Source: Verpa conica (lineage: Eukaryota > Ascomycota > Pezizomycetes > Pezizales > Morchellaceae). Taken from it: DNA of 64,000 nt. The stretch spans positions 1,550,001-1,614,000 of the forward strand of contig JAUFSD010000004.1 in assembly GCA_033030425.1 (NCBI GenBank), in the 5' to 3' direction. Each line of letters begins with the position of its first letter. The stretch's first letter is position 1. Below, one piece after another: positions 13,794 through 26,557 of this stretch. The notes beneath the pieces are model-generated. The model made no database searches and was not told the DNA's origin. It saw only the letters and a list, made by a program, of their open reading frames with translations. The position numbers and the translations under genes are program-made.

Positions 13794-16700
13794 TGTTCAA
13801 GACAGTATGTAATGTTAATAAAGATATCTGCTAGCAATATGGTATGTTTGTCATATATAAGTTGCTGAGGACTGGCGGGGTCTGACTTTATACTCATTAT
13901 TTTGAACGCCTTCCACCGGCGCGCAAACTGCGGCCACAGATTATTATCCCATGTTCTTCCGATGTGCACGGAACAAGAGAGAGACACGAGGACGTAGGTA
14001 GTGTGCTCGGCGCTCAGTTCTCAGCCAGGGGTATTGAGACCCCACTTAGTGACGCTCAGCACATCCCAAGGGATCGGTATTTGCAGCTGCAGGACTAGAG
14101 TTCGGGATAGGCATCGTGAGGCGAGGCTGGCGGGCGCTGAACCTGGCGCAGGGTCGAAATCGCCGCAATTTACACTGTATTACAGACTGTGCAGGTAATC
14201 TTGCGCTACCAATGCAATGTATATCACCCACGTTAATATTGGGAGTTCCGGTGTTAAGGGTGTGACACTTGTGGAGGGGGGATTCACGTTGCAATGCTGA
14301 TGCTTGTTGATGAGGAGGAGGCTTTTGAGATGACCCCCGACAGCACCTACCCACCTGCCACTTTGCTCTTGTCTTACACAAAGTTTTCTTTGAAGAAAGA
14401 AAAAAAGTTACCAGTTCCGGATCATTTATCGATTTGCGGCTGGAATTTCCATCCAATAGGTATATTCTATATTCCTTTTAACACGCACGGTACGCCGGAA
14501 GTGCTGCGCAAGTCATCTTCCTTGCTTCCTTTCTTTTCCTGAGAAAAGGAGAATCGAGATATAAGCACTGAATCCGATCTTGAATCCATTGGCGCTGATC
14601 CGCCGTGACCTTACACACCAAGTGCTACGTACTTGTTTATATTGTAGTTACTATATTGTTTCCCCGCGTGGCATCCCACGCCTACCGGCAGTTCGGGACA
14701 TTTGAGAGAAACCGGTGGCTTGGAACGATGTCGGTAATTAGCAGATTGCAAGTTTTTAAAACGTGGTCCGGCTGCTCCCAGAAAAGCCCTACTATTCGAG
14801 GGCACTTATATCCTCTAAACTCACGAAGTTGTGTTTCTCGAATTTCCTGCCTAAACGGAGATGGTGACTAAAACTAAAGACATCTTCTCAGTTTCTACCG
14901 AGGTTTACCACTGCCGCAATACGACAGAACTTTCGTATGCCCAGCGCCCTACACAAACCTGTTTCAGGCAAAAGTAGCATCTTCCATTTGCCGTATCGTA
15001 TCGCCTGCCGTTTACACAAGAAACTGACTACCTGAGTCAATCGAACAGTTAACGCTCAGCTTGTAAAGTGGCTATCCCTACTGACTGCCGGTGCTAGCAC
15101 AACTCCATGTATCGGCAGTCAGGATTCACGACGGCGAACGTGCGTTCCCCCAGTTTATACAACCAATTAAAGGTCAACTATAATCAAAGGGGTTACGCCT
15201 GTGCTGTGTGCTCTGGTCTCCACGGCACAGGCCATGCAAAGATCTGTTTTATTGCAGCGAGCCGTCTCATGGCTCAGTGTCCGAGCGTCTGCAGGAGTAT
15301 CAAAAATTGGCTCAATCGATCACCCAATCAATTATGGTATTATTATTTCAGTTTCAGATGTACGTATCTTGACGTCTCTGAGGAGATCATTGTCTGACAA
15401 CTCCGATTATCAACACTTAGAACAACAAGAGAGGAAAAGTCTTGAAATATGGGTAAAAAGCAAATAGAAATCGAGGAAAGACATCGCACTCGCATGTCAC
15501 CATGTACCCCCAACGTAAGACGTATTCTTTATCCTGCAGATAAGGGATCCCGCCGAATTTATTGGCTTACGTACTCGGAGGAATCTGGAAGCATTCTATC
15601 TGCCGTGTGGCTATTGATGGCTGTGTTGAGAACAGTTAAATTTTTATCAACCAGTGAAAATAGGGAAGTATTTAATCCAAATAACATCGCCAGCAATAAG
15701 CATTGCTTCGTGGACTCCTCGTCAGTCTCGCATGCCCGGAATATTTCCCCACCGCATCGCCAAAAACATAATCCTCAAAGAAATCGGCCTATCTGCATTT
15801 AAACATCACAAGGACAACTTTAGAGCCGCGTGATATTGGTGGCAGCAGCCGATTTGATAATAGCATATTGTAACTCATGTTGTAAGATTCCGTAAGATTG
15901 GCTGGAATATTCTTACTGCTCAATTCAACCAGTAATCGCTGTTAAAGAGGGCCAAAGGTGTGTTGTAGCCTGTATGGTTCTTGCTGGATCCACTCATGAC
16001 CAAGACTCGGCGGCACCTTGAAGAAAATAGATTTCCTAGAAGGGCTTGTATCAGACTATCATGAAAGATTGGCAGGGGTTATTTCCCTTGGTTACTCGGG
16101 TAAGTCACTTTTTGTTTCCTCCCGAAGACAACCCTTGTTTCCGATCGAGAGCCCATTCTCCCAGGTAAACGGTGTGTTAGTCGTGCCAGGTAACTGGTCC
16201 CCCCGCCAGTGCGATCGAACAGTCTTACTATCTGTGGGGGTCTAAGACCCGTTCATAAGATAGATCGGGTCTGTCTATCCCTTTTTAGAATTTTCGGGAC
16301 TTCTATTTAGACATGAATTCTGTCACAGGGATGAACCAAATGTGTTGTAATTTATTGAAAAGCAGGGATTTCGACTGTGAATTTCCAGTGGGCATCAAGT
16401 TTCCACAGTCCCAATTCGGCGGCTTGCAGGAATATATGAACAATTGCTCTGTATTATTGTAAGAATATTAGTGGGTCTAGAGTGGTCTCGTCACTACCAC
16501 CGGAGCATGTTGCGTTTTAGACACAACACCAAGACATTTCGGGTGCCTTACTTTAGAGTATGGTGCATTCCTGAAAATTTTATCCTGTACCATGCCCTCC
16601 CTCCCCCTGACATCCCATTATCCGGAGCGAGGCGAGTTGCCCTTTATGCAGCTGCAGTCAGGAAGATGAGATCAAAATAGAAGGACGAAGCGCCGTGGGC

Positions 16701-17307
16701 GTCAGGAGCATAAACGCCTCGGAGCCACGAGTTCACGATGCGTAACCAGGGGGTTAGCCAAATCCATCTAGTTTTGCTCTCCTTTATAAGACAGCTCTGA
16801 ACGGTAAAACGTATAGGGAATCGGATGACATTGTTTGAAGCTGCAGCTACCCAAAAGAGCATTGTAGGTATAGATAGGGTAGTGATTACAATCACACTGA
16901 AGATTCAATTCCACACAACTAGCGGGTACAAGTAACGCTGGCTTGTGAAAAAAGTTATTTCTTGACGCAAGGTGACGGTATGGAAGGTAGAGAACCCAGC
17001 CGCCTGGTGACTGGTGTGGACCCTGTCTGATCTTCGACCACGGTTCCCCACAACCAAAGCCTTGGTGCCTCTCGAGCCGGCACTTGAGTTCAAACGTATC
17101 TAACCGAGTAAGGCTCAGGCACTGCCGTGTAAGCTTATCCAGACCTGTTTGTGATACTTTTTGGGGAAGGGGCTGGGGCCGTAAATTAGAGACTTCGACA
17201 AATTGTTCCGCGGAGGCGGCCGCTGGGATAAGGCTTTTTCTTTCTTTCTTCCTTCCTTTTTTCCCCCCCACTCGCGTTGCACCCTGCGACCCAACATCGA
17301 CCTCGCG
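13794..17307. other. Gene-poor intergenic stretch
   Basis: Open frames here are short (at most about 210 codons, on the strand opposite BMT2), show no family motifs and overlap one another in several frames. I see no exon chain, no repeats worth naming and no RNA gene. The last 75 bases are the pyrimidine-rich leader of BMT2. Confidence 0.55.
17234..17270 (+). promoter_or_regulatory. CT-rich tract upstream of the rRNA methyltransferase gene
   Basis: A nearly pure pyrimidine run (CTTTTTCTTTCTTTCTTCC and onward) ends about 40 bp before the chosen ATG at 17308. Such tracts near transcription starts are common in filamentous-fungal housekeeping promoters. The assignment rests on position and composition only. 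Confidence 0.4.
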
Positions 17308-18329
17308 ATGACACGAGTAAAGAAGCCGAAACGGACCGGATCGATCCTTCTGTCTCGACATCGCAACGCCGTAAGAAGCGACAGCGTACCTCCCGTGACT
17401 CATCCTCGCGCCGTCACCACGTCAGCTTTGTCGTCCAAGGCAGGAAGAACTGTTATACGGAAACACCATACTCTGCAAAAAAAGCTGTCCCAGGCCCTGG
17501 CAAAAGATGACGTCGATACAGCAAGGTCTGTGCAAGCAGAGATCGAAGCAAACGGTGGACTCGAAAAATACCAGCAAGCAAGTGTAAGTTCACGATCTCA
17601 CGATATCTAGCGATGGTGGTTGAAAAAGAAAATGTTGCTAAAAACGCGTCATTGCAGGTCTGTGGTCAGTCGAGCCAGCGTGGAGGTGATTCATCGAAAA
17701 TCTTTATCGAATGGATCGGGGAAGCTCGGCGATCACCAAAGTCGAAGTCGGCTTTGGCCGAAAACACGACCGGCCACGCCACAAGACAGAGATTAAGACT
17801 TCTTGAAGTAGGAGCTTTGAGTCCGGATAACGCTTGTTCGAAGTCGCCGATGTTCGAAGTAAAGCGAATTGACCTTAATTCGCGGCATCCGACTATCGAG
17901 ACACAAGACTTCATGGAACGACCGCTCCCAAATAATGACAACGAAAAATTTGATATCATCTCGTTGTCTCTAGTCCTAAACTACGTGTCTCTCCCAAAGA
18001 TAAGGGGGGAAATGCTTCGCCGGACAACAAAATTTCTCCGGGATGGGACTTTTGGCCAGGTCGACTCTCCGCTGGCAGAGTTTTTCCCATCTCTTTTTCT
18101 TGTTCTTCCAGCTCCATGCATCACAAACTCGAGATATCTCAACGAAGATCGTCTTGCTGAAATAATGAATAGTCTTGGCTACACCTTGGTACGTTCAAAA
18201 TTGAGCGCTAAATTGAGTTATCAGCTGTGGCGTTTGAGTAATCAGGGGACGAGACAAGAAGATTTAAAGAAAAAGAAAGAAGTAAACCCTGGCAAGACAC
18301 GGAACAACTTTACAATATTGTTAGAGTAA
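17308..18329 (+). CDS. BMT2: 25S rRNA adenine-N1 methyltransferase, Bmt2 family
   Basis: Bmt2-family enzymes use S-adenosylmethionine to methylate an adenine N1 in 25S rRNA in the nucleolus. Two exons, 17308-17583 and 17658-18329, join in phase 0 across a 74-bp intron (GTAAGT...TTGCAG) to give 315 residues. The join creates GGLEKYQQAS-VCGQSSQRGGDSSK, a run typical of the family. Further marks are LLEVGAL (about 141-146, SAM-loop region), IDLNS (163-167), QDFMERPLP, FDIISLSLVLNYV (about 190-202) and the C-terminal LVLPAPCITNSRYL. The N-terminus is basic (TRVKKPKRTG), which fits nucleolar targeting. About 15 residues between KFLR and the LVLPAP motif look longer than I expect for the family. 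They could be a lineage-specific insertion. Confidence 0.93.
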
Positions 18330-19621
18330 AAAAAGTACTTAGAGGTACGGTAGTATAGGGGTTAATATTTGTGCGATAAGATCACAGGAAACCTACCTGC
18401 AGCAGACCGCATTGTAATTGTCAGCATGATTGCTCGATAAGACGTACTACGTAGTACAATGATATATGACGTAGGTTGTGCCCCGGAATTCGGATGGATC
18501 TGAGACGCCTGGCAACCACTTTAAATATCACGAGCTATAAAGCTTCTAATATATCACCATTATGTTTTGCTCCATTAAGGGAGAGCCTGTGTCGGAGCAT
18601 GCAATCGGAAAATTCGGGTCCTGTGCCAAAATAATCTACCCACTGGGGTCGCACCGGTAGATACTTTTGCTTTCACATGCTGTCTCGTCAACTCTTAAGA
18701 GGCTTTTCGTAATATATACTAGTCTCGTGGCTCAGTAAAAAAACAAAAAAAACACATCAATTACTTCTACCGTCATGCTAAAAGAAAAACGCATGGTATT
18801 AGTTTCTAGGGCTAAATCGCTTAGATTGCTTCCATACTAAGATTTATGTTAGGTACGGGAAGAAATGTTTTTTTCTGATTCGTGAGAGTCTTTTTACCAA
18901 GTAGGGTGGGCGTTACCTACTTCCCCAGCCAAATAATGGTCGGCCCTGATAGCTATAACAACCCCGGTATGAATCGACCATGCATTAGCTTTATAAATCC
19001 AACAGAGCTATGCAAGTAAGAGGTCTACGCTCGCAGTAAGAAGTAAGGAAGTACTTGATGCAAGGCCTCCCGTGAAGATCTACAAATTAGCCTATAAGTT
19101 GTGAGTGATTTGTGGTGATAAAGGCGAGGACCCATGGGGCGTGGTTAGCTTGGTGTTCAGGGCTTCAAGACATTGGATTTTTGACGGGTCCGAGACAGTG
19201 GAGCCGCCCTAAAAGCCTAGATTTGGCATCGTTCGGGAGCGACCAAGACACGAGGGAATATTCGTAAACGGGGATTTTGGTGGCGCCTTGCCGCTGTCGC
19301 CAGCTTTGTTTTTCTTTGTGACTTCAAGACATGTTTCTAGCTACGGAGATCTGTCCGGCTACATCTATTCGCTCTACTTTGGCCGAAATGCCGATTATCC
19401 TAGTAGTAACTTACTCCTTGCACGGATCCACATATTTAAATTTGCATTGGTTATTCTCAAACATGGCTTTGGCCCTTTATTCCATAAATTCACAAGGTAT
19501 CACTCGTACCCCATATATGTGTGTAACGCGCCTAAAACGACCTAATTCATAGTATTTTTAGTTGTGCAGTTTTTAAAAGCACTCATCATCCACCAACTAG
19601 AAGTTTGACTTCTCTATAAAA
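18330..19621. other. Intergenic stretch between two convergent 3' ends
   Basis: BMT2 ends on the left and glucosidase I ends on the right, so this is 3' flank on both sides. No gene is visible. One perfect 14-bp palindrome, listed separately, lies at 18444-18457. Confidence 0.55.
18444..18457. repeat. Perfect 14-bp palindrome
   Basis: GTACTACGTAGTAC is identical to its reverse complement. It sits in a 3'-flank region, so an operator role is unlikely. Similar TACGTA-centred palindromes also occur elsewhere in the window, for example at 26076-26089. Confidence 0.5.
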
Positions 19622-22600
19622 TTACAACTCATCTCTAATCTTGGCATCTGGAGTTGGTATAATAGCGATATGCTCAGGCATACTCATGATCTTAACCACA
19701 AGTGACGTCCAGCCCAAGAAATGTGCCGTTCTTTGACCTTTCCCAGTATCCGAGTCATACTGCTCCCACGCATATCCCGTTGTTTTCCATTCACGGTAAA
19801 CGTTTTCAACAACATTTTTTCTGAGTTTGGTGTAAATCCTCGCTGCCTGTGCTTGGTGTGGGCCAGAGGTGGAGCCGTACTCCTAAAATTCCCAGCATAT
19901 CACGTTAGCGTGTGTCCTGCAGCTATGAATAGCCGGAGGAAAGTGAAATAAAAGTATGGGTTGTACAAGTAACGGCGCGGTAAGTGAGGGGGGTAAGGCG
20001 TACCTGTAATCTCTGGATCGCCAAATAGTTGATATTGATCCACACTGGCCCCTTCCAGTAATTTTCCCCTGTTCCAAAATATTCGTCACTTTTACTCAGA
20101 CTTCTCAATCCATAATCACTCCATAGGTGTTCCGGATCCTCGATCAAATCTAGCACCTTGCCTAATTTTTCCGAACCCTTGTCCACGAGACCGACTAAGA
20201 ATGGGAAGATCGAAATGTATCCCTTGTGGCACACATGCACACTCTCGTCGTAATCGTCAATGGTGGCGTCACAGTATGTGCCGTGCTTGTCCGACCAGTG
20301 TAGATCATCCACGTTTCTTGTAATAGCGTAGTCGAATTCGTCGAATTCCGCGGCATCTTCCGTCTCGCCAATTTTTACTGCTATGCGTTTAATGCAGCGA
20401 GTCATCATACCAACCCATGAGAGGAGATCCACATGGAGTTCTCCCGTGTGTGGGGGACGGGCGCGGGGGTAATCGTCGAGTCCAGAGGTTAGACAATGTT
20501 CCGGAGTACGGCCTCTCCACCTGTAGCCTTCTTTCATAGAGTACGCCTCTCTGTCCCAGGTCCTGATGTCACCTGATTGGGTTTTGCGGTACCAGAAATA
20601 GTGACGACGGAGGAGCGGGTAAATTGACCGAAGGTACTGCAATGCTGCCTCTGGATTTTTTAAATGTGCTGTAGGAAGGTCGGCTGACGAGAACATATTC
20701 CCAAAAGACTCTTGGTTAAGGGTTTCATCTATTATATCGGTCAACACTGTGCTAAGAACTGCAGGAACACTAGAATACTTACCCGGGCCTTGAAACTCCT
20801 CTAATTTATCGATGAATTTTGTTAGTATGAAGAAAAGGGTTGGTGGATTTGCGTAATGTGGGTACTGAGTTTGGAACTCCACGGGCACTTTGGTCCTTGC
20901 CTCATCTCCTAAGATTTGTTCTCGTCCAATCCAGCCATCATCATCCACTAGAGAGAGCCAGCTTTTTACGATTTCAAGTGTTAAGTCCATATCCCACTCA
21001 CTGATAGGGATCAAGTGGAACCCTTCATCCCATAAAAAGCCTCGCGGGAAAAATGGACGTGAAGGAATGCTCGAAAACAATTCTGTTGGCCCTTCTAATT
21101 TTGCTGCATCAGGGCGTTTCTGTGCCTCTGCAGCCTCCTCCCAGAAACCTTCATTTTCCTCCTCATACTCATTTGCATAGGTACGGTCTACGACGGAAGT
21201 ACCATGAAAATATCCAATGCCACCCAACAGATTAGAAAGTAAGGAGTGCGCGAATTTGGTGTATTTAGATTCATCAAAAGGAGCCTCTCGTGGGAATATC
21301 TTTTCAAAGCGCTCGGGGAATGATGAGCTCACGGATTCGATAGCCTCTTCAAGTACCTCAGCTGGCGGAGTGTTAGCAATCTACAATCTACAGCTATAGG
21401 GTTTAATTGGAGTTGTACAGGTCATGGGCTTTGGAGCGGATGCTGATGAATAAAGAATATCAAACTAAGAAATTTGTTAACTTCGTATTCACCGGTATTA
21501 AGACAACTAGAAAGTGTAGTTTACCTCAAAAGCACCTTCGAAAGCTTTCTGGACATAATGAAGGTTTCCCGGACCAAAGGTATTTTTAACGGTGAAGGTC
21601 TGCCAAGGAGGGGGATGACTCTCCTTCCCATATCGTTCCTGCAAATCCATAAGATTGTCACGGAGAGCCAAAAAAAGGAATTCTAAAGAGAGGATATAGA
21701 TTAGCACTTTTTTATTTTACTTGGTCCTTTTAGATAAACCCTACCTTTCGCGTTCCAAACTGCATCCTCAGAGGCTTGAACAGAATGATACATAGTTCTA
21801 TCAAGTGGCTTCTCAGCCCAATAGGTCGGGTTAACAGTCCGAGGAGGTTTGTTGGTTTCAGGACCAGATGTGACATCGATTTTGAAATCTCCAAGGCGTG
21901 GTACAGAACCCTCGAGTTGTACCGTACCCTCTAATCCTTTTTCGTCTGGTTCATTCGCTAAAGAGATGCTCCCAAAGCCTTCAAGGCCAACATAGAACCA
22001 AAGTGCAGTTTTAAGGTCAATAGGGGCTACAATTAATGATTTATTAGTTATAATCCTATCTCGGTACCTAGTCGAAGCTTACCATCCTCTCTTGGTGTCC
22101 CAGTTATACGAACTCCCCAATGCCCACCTAAAAATCACTTATGTAAGTTTCATCTCATTTAATTAGTAGGGATTTTTTTATAGATGGCTAACCGTGTTCT
22201 CCGCCTTCGACTTTGACAAACTGCGTTTGAATATCGATCATGTTCCCTTGGTCACGGATAACCTGGTTTCCTCCTGTGCGGATATCATACTCCTCCCACC
22301 CGTATCCAGCCATATTGTCACCCTGCTCGCACGCATGTCTAACACCTAAAGCCCAGATTAAGTGTCAGCTGTCAGTTCGCTACCCTAAATTAAGCGAGCG
22401 TAATCGAGAAGTAACATACTATTTTGTACACTCCTAAAATCCTCCACTCTGCTCCACATTAACCCAGCTATCAAGCTATTAGGTATCCTGGGTTTGACCC
22501 CAAAATATAGATTGGGTCTATAAGGACCCCATAGTAAGCTTTGGTTTGAAGCTCTAGAAATCTCATTCACAAGAATCCACTGTCCGTCTTCTGCTGTAGC

Positions 22601-22678
22601 TGTCGCGTTTGTAAGAAGTGCTGAGAGCACTGCGAAAAGGAGGAGTTTTAGCATCGCTAAACGAGAGTGCACTACCAT
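19622..22678 (-). CDS. CWH41: Mannosyl-oligosaccharide glucosidase (processing alpha-glucosidase I, GH63)
   Basis: This enzyme removes the terminal alpha-1,2-glucose from Glc3Man9GlcNAc2 in the ER lumen, the first trimming step of N-glycosylation. Seven exons (22678-22432, 22345-22193, 22127-22083, 22026-21745, 21682-21525, 21380-20004, 19882-19622) join in frame to 840 residues, the usual family size. Residues 1 to about 28 form a signal peptide or anchor (LKLLLFAVLSALL). SLLWGPYRPNLYFG (47-60) is the family N-domain mark. FFPRGFLWDEGFH (about 405-417) carries the likely acid Asp413, and AWEQYD (about 792-797) the likely base Glu794. The last four residues are RDEL, an HDEL/KDEL-like ER retrieval signal. 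Exon 3 is only 45 bp. The first donor (GTGTAC) is weak but is the one that restores the frame. The gene is divergent from the RG-rich gene, with about 640 bp between start codons. Confidence 0.95.
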
Positions 22679-23321
22679 CGTGATGGCTTTGAGTAGGATT
22701 GAGGATTGATGCCAATTGCTGGCGGTTCTTTCCTCGAGATGTCCTGGTGATCGAGACACGTTTCGTGAAGCTTAGCAAAGTCAGCACATTGCTGTAGGAC
22801 CCCTGCCGGTTCATGCCTAGACGCGTTTCTTGGCATACTGATGACGACACTAAGCGCACAACCGCAAGATGCGCCGCCAGTAATAACCCTTGTCTTTGCT
22901 AGAGCTTTGTCCTCGGCCTTTCTTGGGCCGAGGTTTATGTGTTTATTGGGGATCAAATTGTCATTATCATTTTGCTCTCTTTGAGGGATTCTTGAGTTAG
23001 CTAAACGTGGCCGTCACAAAATTTAGAACAAAGAACAAGTCACTATTACAAAGTTGCAAAAGGTTATTCAGTCGATAACTAAAAGTTTGAAAGTATTTTC
23101 TAGGTACTGACAAAGAAAAATGAGTTTGGCTAGTGGGTTCTTAAAACAACTGTGGTGTATTGGTTCTCCTAGGGAACCCCAACGAAGCCTTCAAATAGTC
23201 CAATTATCCTCTCAATTCAGTAAAACCGTACATCTCTCCTGGTATTTGAGTGATAAAATCTTTCAAAAGTAACAGTTACTGATATCTCTATAATTCACCC
23301 ACCAAAGACCAACTCGTCAGA
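22679..23321. promoter_or_regulatory. Shared divergent promoter region
   Basis: This 643-bp interval separates the ATG of glucosidase I (minus) from that of the RG-rich protein gene (plus), so it must hold both promoters. I see no clear TATA box or binding-site array. Confidence 0.5.
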
Positions 23322-25088
23322 ATGATGGATGATGACGAAGTTATTTATTCCACCTCGCCACCTCTTCCTCTCGAAAAAATCAACCGCGGGCTTGGAGGAG
23401 ATGCTGAAGACCATAAGAAAGCACGGGATACAAGTCTCCCAATCTCAGAGGTGAATAGGAAACTCTCAGTATGAAAAACAAATTATCGAAGGAATACTTG
23501 ATTCGCAAGACTAGAGGTAAAGAAGCAAAGGGAGAGGAATAAGAGAAAGTAGAGACATAAAAGGAGCAAAAAGATACCCACTGAACCAACAAAGAAGTAG
23601 AGCAGAGAGCTAACAAAATACTGCCCAGCGTGGAGATGCGTTGACACGCATTTGTGAGGTCGCATCCCACAGCGATAAAACAGACGCCAATACCAGAAAA
23701 GCCATGCTCGAGCAGATATTCCAACTTTTTACTGAGCTGGGAAACCAGAAGTCTGCGAATATTTTGACAGACATTCTATTCGACTCATCTCTTGAGGTAT
23801 GTAATCTTTGTGGTCGAATTATATACTATGAAGAATCATTGGGCAATTGCTGACTCCTATCCTTTAGATCAGCACTATGGTCTTGGCTAATATTTCTGTA
23901 TTTGTCGCGAAAACTGACGATAAAGATTTCGATGCAATCATATATGCTGTCGCAGAAGATCTTGGAATAACAGTAAATGAACAGCCTGCGTCGGTTCCCA
24001 ATAAAAGATATAAAGCTACTCAAGATGCTGCGAAGTACTTGATGAAGAACTACTCCTCACAGTTTATCCCGGCTATTTTTGCCCCCGGCAGTATCGAAAA
24101 AGGCTCTTTAAAGTGGCTTGCAGCAGACTATCGCACAATAAAGTCTGAGACTTTCAGCGATGGTTCCGAAGCTGGTGGAAATGCCGAAAAAATCTTCATG
24201 GCCGCCTTGAGATCAGCCTCCTTACAGCTCACTGACACCATTGATAAGGCAGTGATTTCGATAGACGCGTTGAATACAGTTGTAAAATCTATACAATCAG
24301 TATTAGGGATTTCTTCAGATCTCCTCCGTGCCTCAGGCGAGCCTGGGATTGTTATAGTTAGTACTACCTTAGCCCCATCCTCCCGTATGAATCAAGGCGC
24401 CCAACAATCCCAGAATCAAGCCCCTGGAGTATTTCGTAGGGAGGGCCCTATCCATAGGCATCGTACGAGTCATATCCGCGGAAGTACTAGCTCGCAAATA
24501 TCCCCAACAACTCTGACCTCATTAACTCATCGGCTCTCACCAGAGATCGGCGTGCACGATAACGGTCCTCCGGCCCCTGTCCATCGCCAACACCCAGAAA
24601 CTAGCACCTGCGATGCTAGTGGATCTTCTTATCCCGCCTCACCTCTCGATCGGAGCACTCCCTCAAACACACGCACGGATCATACTTCAACCCCAGAAAA
24701 GCATAATCGTTCTAGTTCCGCTCCACCAACTCCAACTCCTGCAAAGCGTACTTTGAGTCAGACAGATGCGCAGGATAATGAACCTAAGCGCCCAAGAAAA
24801 GAGGAGTACAACTCAAGGAGCCCAAGCCCTACTTACAGTCCACAAAGGAAGAGTAGTGTTACTATTGGCCAGGGCGGGACTGAACCATACCATGGGAACG
24901 GTGGTAGGGGTTACCAAGGGAAAAATTTTATACCTGGCTTCCGGGGCAGAGGAAGCTTTCGTAATAGACAAGAATTCAGGTCTAATCCATGGCGCGGTAA
25001 ACAATCTCCATGGGGTGGTAGGGGCGAAAGAAGCGAGCACCAAGGATACACCCGTTCAGGTTATCCCCATAGGATCAACTATGATTAG
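23322..25088 (+). CDS. Unrecognised protein with an RG/RGG-rich C-terminus
   Basis: I do not recognise this family. Three exons (23322-23450, 23629-23796, 23868-25088) join in phase 0 at clean sites (GAG|GTGAAT, GAG|GTATGT; acceptors CCCAG and TTTAG, the first preceded by a CTAAC branch site) and give 505 residues. Residues 1-43 are acidic. About 44-240 look folded and helical (LTRICEVASH, KAMLEQIFQLFTELG, AEDLGITVNE). About 270-430 are Ser/Pro/Thr/His-rich and probably disordered. The last 65 or so residues are rich in Gly, Arg and Asn with RGRGSFRNR and WGGRGERSE, the composition of RGG boxes that bind RNA and are arginine-methylated. An RNA-related role is inference from that tail only. 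A lysine/arginine patch (AKRTL, EPKRPRKEE) could be a nuclear signal. Confidence 0.75.
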
Positions 25089-26557
25089 AATAAAAGGGGA
25101 GTGGTGTGTAGCTCTTTTTCTCGGTACTTTGATTTTTATTGGGATTGTTCTATTCTCTTTTTCTCGGGGAATTCTTCGAGTGATAGTCTATGATGCGGAT
25201 GCACGTCTATGTTTCGTTGTGCCCTATGGAAAGAAAAAAAATGCTTCCTTTTTTCCATGCGTTACTGTCTTACACGATCGTTCAGTACGCAGATTTATTT
25301 TAAATTGGCCGCCCGCCTCGCGTGTGTGCATACCCTTTGTGGGCTGGAGATATCCGCCCACGGACACGGGTTAGGGAATCATCTTCAAGGCTGCGGCTAC
25401 CCGCTTGCGTGAATATTTTACTATTACATAAATGCAATGGGTACCTACGTGTCTAGGCTGACTGAAATCGCATGCTTTTCTATGGGTGACAATACTTGTA
25501 TATATTCTCGTTCTACAAGGATCTGGTGTTTTGGTGCCTCCGTCATTACATGTAGTTCTATAAGAGTGTTGGCTCTCACGTGATGAGCATCCTGTGTCAC
25601 AAGCCCCAAATAATGCATGGTTCTGCAACGATAAGTACTATGCTCAGGGGGGAGTGGGGGTTCGATTTTGCTTTTACAAATATCAAGCCGAAATTTTGTT
25701 ACACGGGGTTTTTGCTGCTGCCCCCTTCTTTTGTGTCTTAGGGGTTCCTAAACAGGTCGAGGTGCACCTGGACTGTGATGTGAGATATTAAAATCCAGGT
25801 AGTGTTTGAAGTCTAGTTGGGGAATGCAGAGCGGAGCATTTTAATAAATTGTGTGCATGTAAATATATACATGCACTTTCTCGCACATACTACTCACCCG
25901 GTAGATATGTAGTATAATAGAAAAGACCTTTGTATCTGGGCACATGATCCACGTACTAATGTGCTGTACTAAGGAGACCTCTGGGTGTGCACATGTACAT
26001 CGATCTGCTAAAAAGTCCTCTAATCATGTCTGGGGCCTCCTATTAGTGGCCAGATGTACTACCGATATATGCATGTATGTACGTACATAATGTAGCTACC
26101 AGCCGGAGCTGGGGTACGGGAATTCTAGAAATACTCGGCTCAATACGAAAAGGGTATCGATGATAGCCTTGTATTATGTGTGAATGCCAATTCTAGTACC
26201 TCTGATGTGTTACGTTTGTATTTCCTCAGATTTAGGAGGGTTATTCGTGATAAAGGAATTATCCACATGTTTAAATTTGCGCCTCAGAAATTTTTTATTT
26301 TCTCACATTAAAAATTTACTTTCTTCGTGTGCATAAAAAGATACACCCGCTCGAGGGGATACAATAAAAGAAGGTTTCTTCTCACAAACAGTTTGACCGT
26401 TATAAATTCGGCTAGAATTAGCCTAACCGGACGATAGGGCCGATATATACAAACACAAAGCGTAAACCAATCACCAAGGTACTTGCCCAACAAGCTATCA
26501 AAGCGAGCACCGGCGTATCTCTGATAGTAACCTCTCAACCGGATTCGGGAAATAAAA
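25089..26557. other. Intergenic stretch
   Basis: No supportable gene is seen. Short open frames 3' of the RG-rich gene are read-through of its other frames. A 9-bp inverted repeat (25853-25876) and a 14-bp palindrome TATGTACGTACATA (26076-26089) lie in an AT-rich, TGCATG/GTAC-rich segment. Confidence 0.5.
25853..25876. repeat. Perfect 9-bp inverted repeat with a 6-nt loop
   Basis: GTGCATGTA (25853-25861) pairs perfectly with TACATGCAC (25868-25876) around AATATA. It lies about 770 bp past the stop of the RG-rich gene. It could fold into a compact hairpin in RNA, but nothing ties it to a transcript. Confidence 0.55.

Noticed and set aside
17611..17657. Separate start for a second gene at the ATG in the BMT2 intron
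   Set aside because: The ATG at 17613 lies in the 17584-17657 intron. The spliced product matches the Bmt2 family across the junction.
24766..25374. A 202-codon frame overlapping the 3' end of the RG-rich gene
   Set aside because: It is a shifted reading of the Gly/Arg-rich repeats. The in-frame chain from 23322 with two good introns explains the region better.
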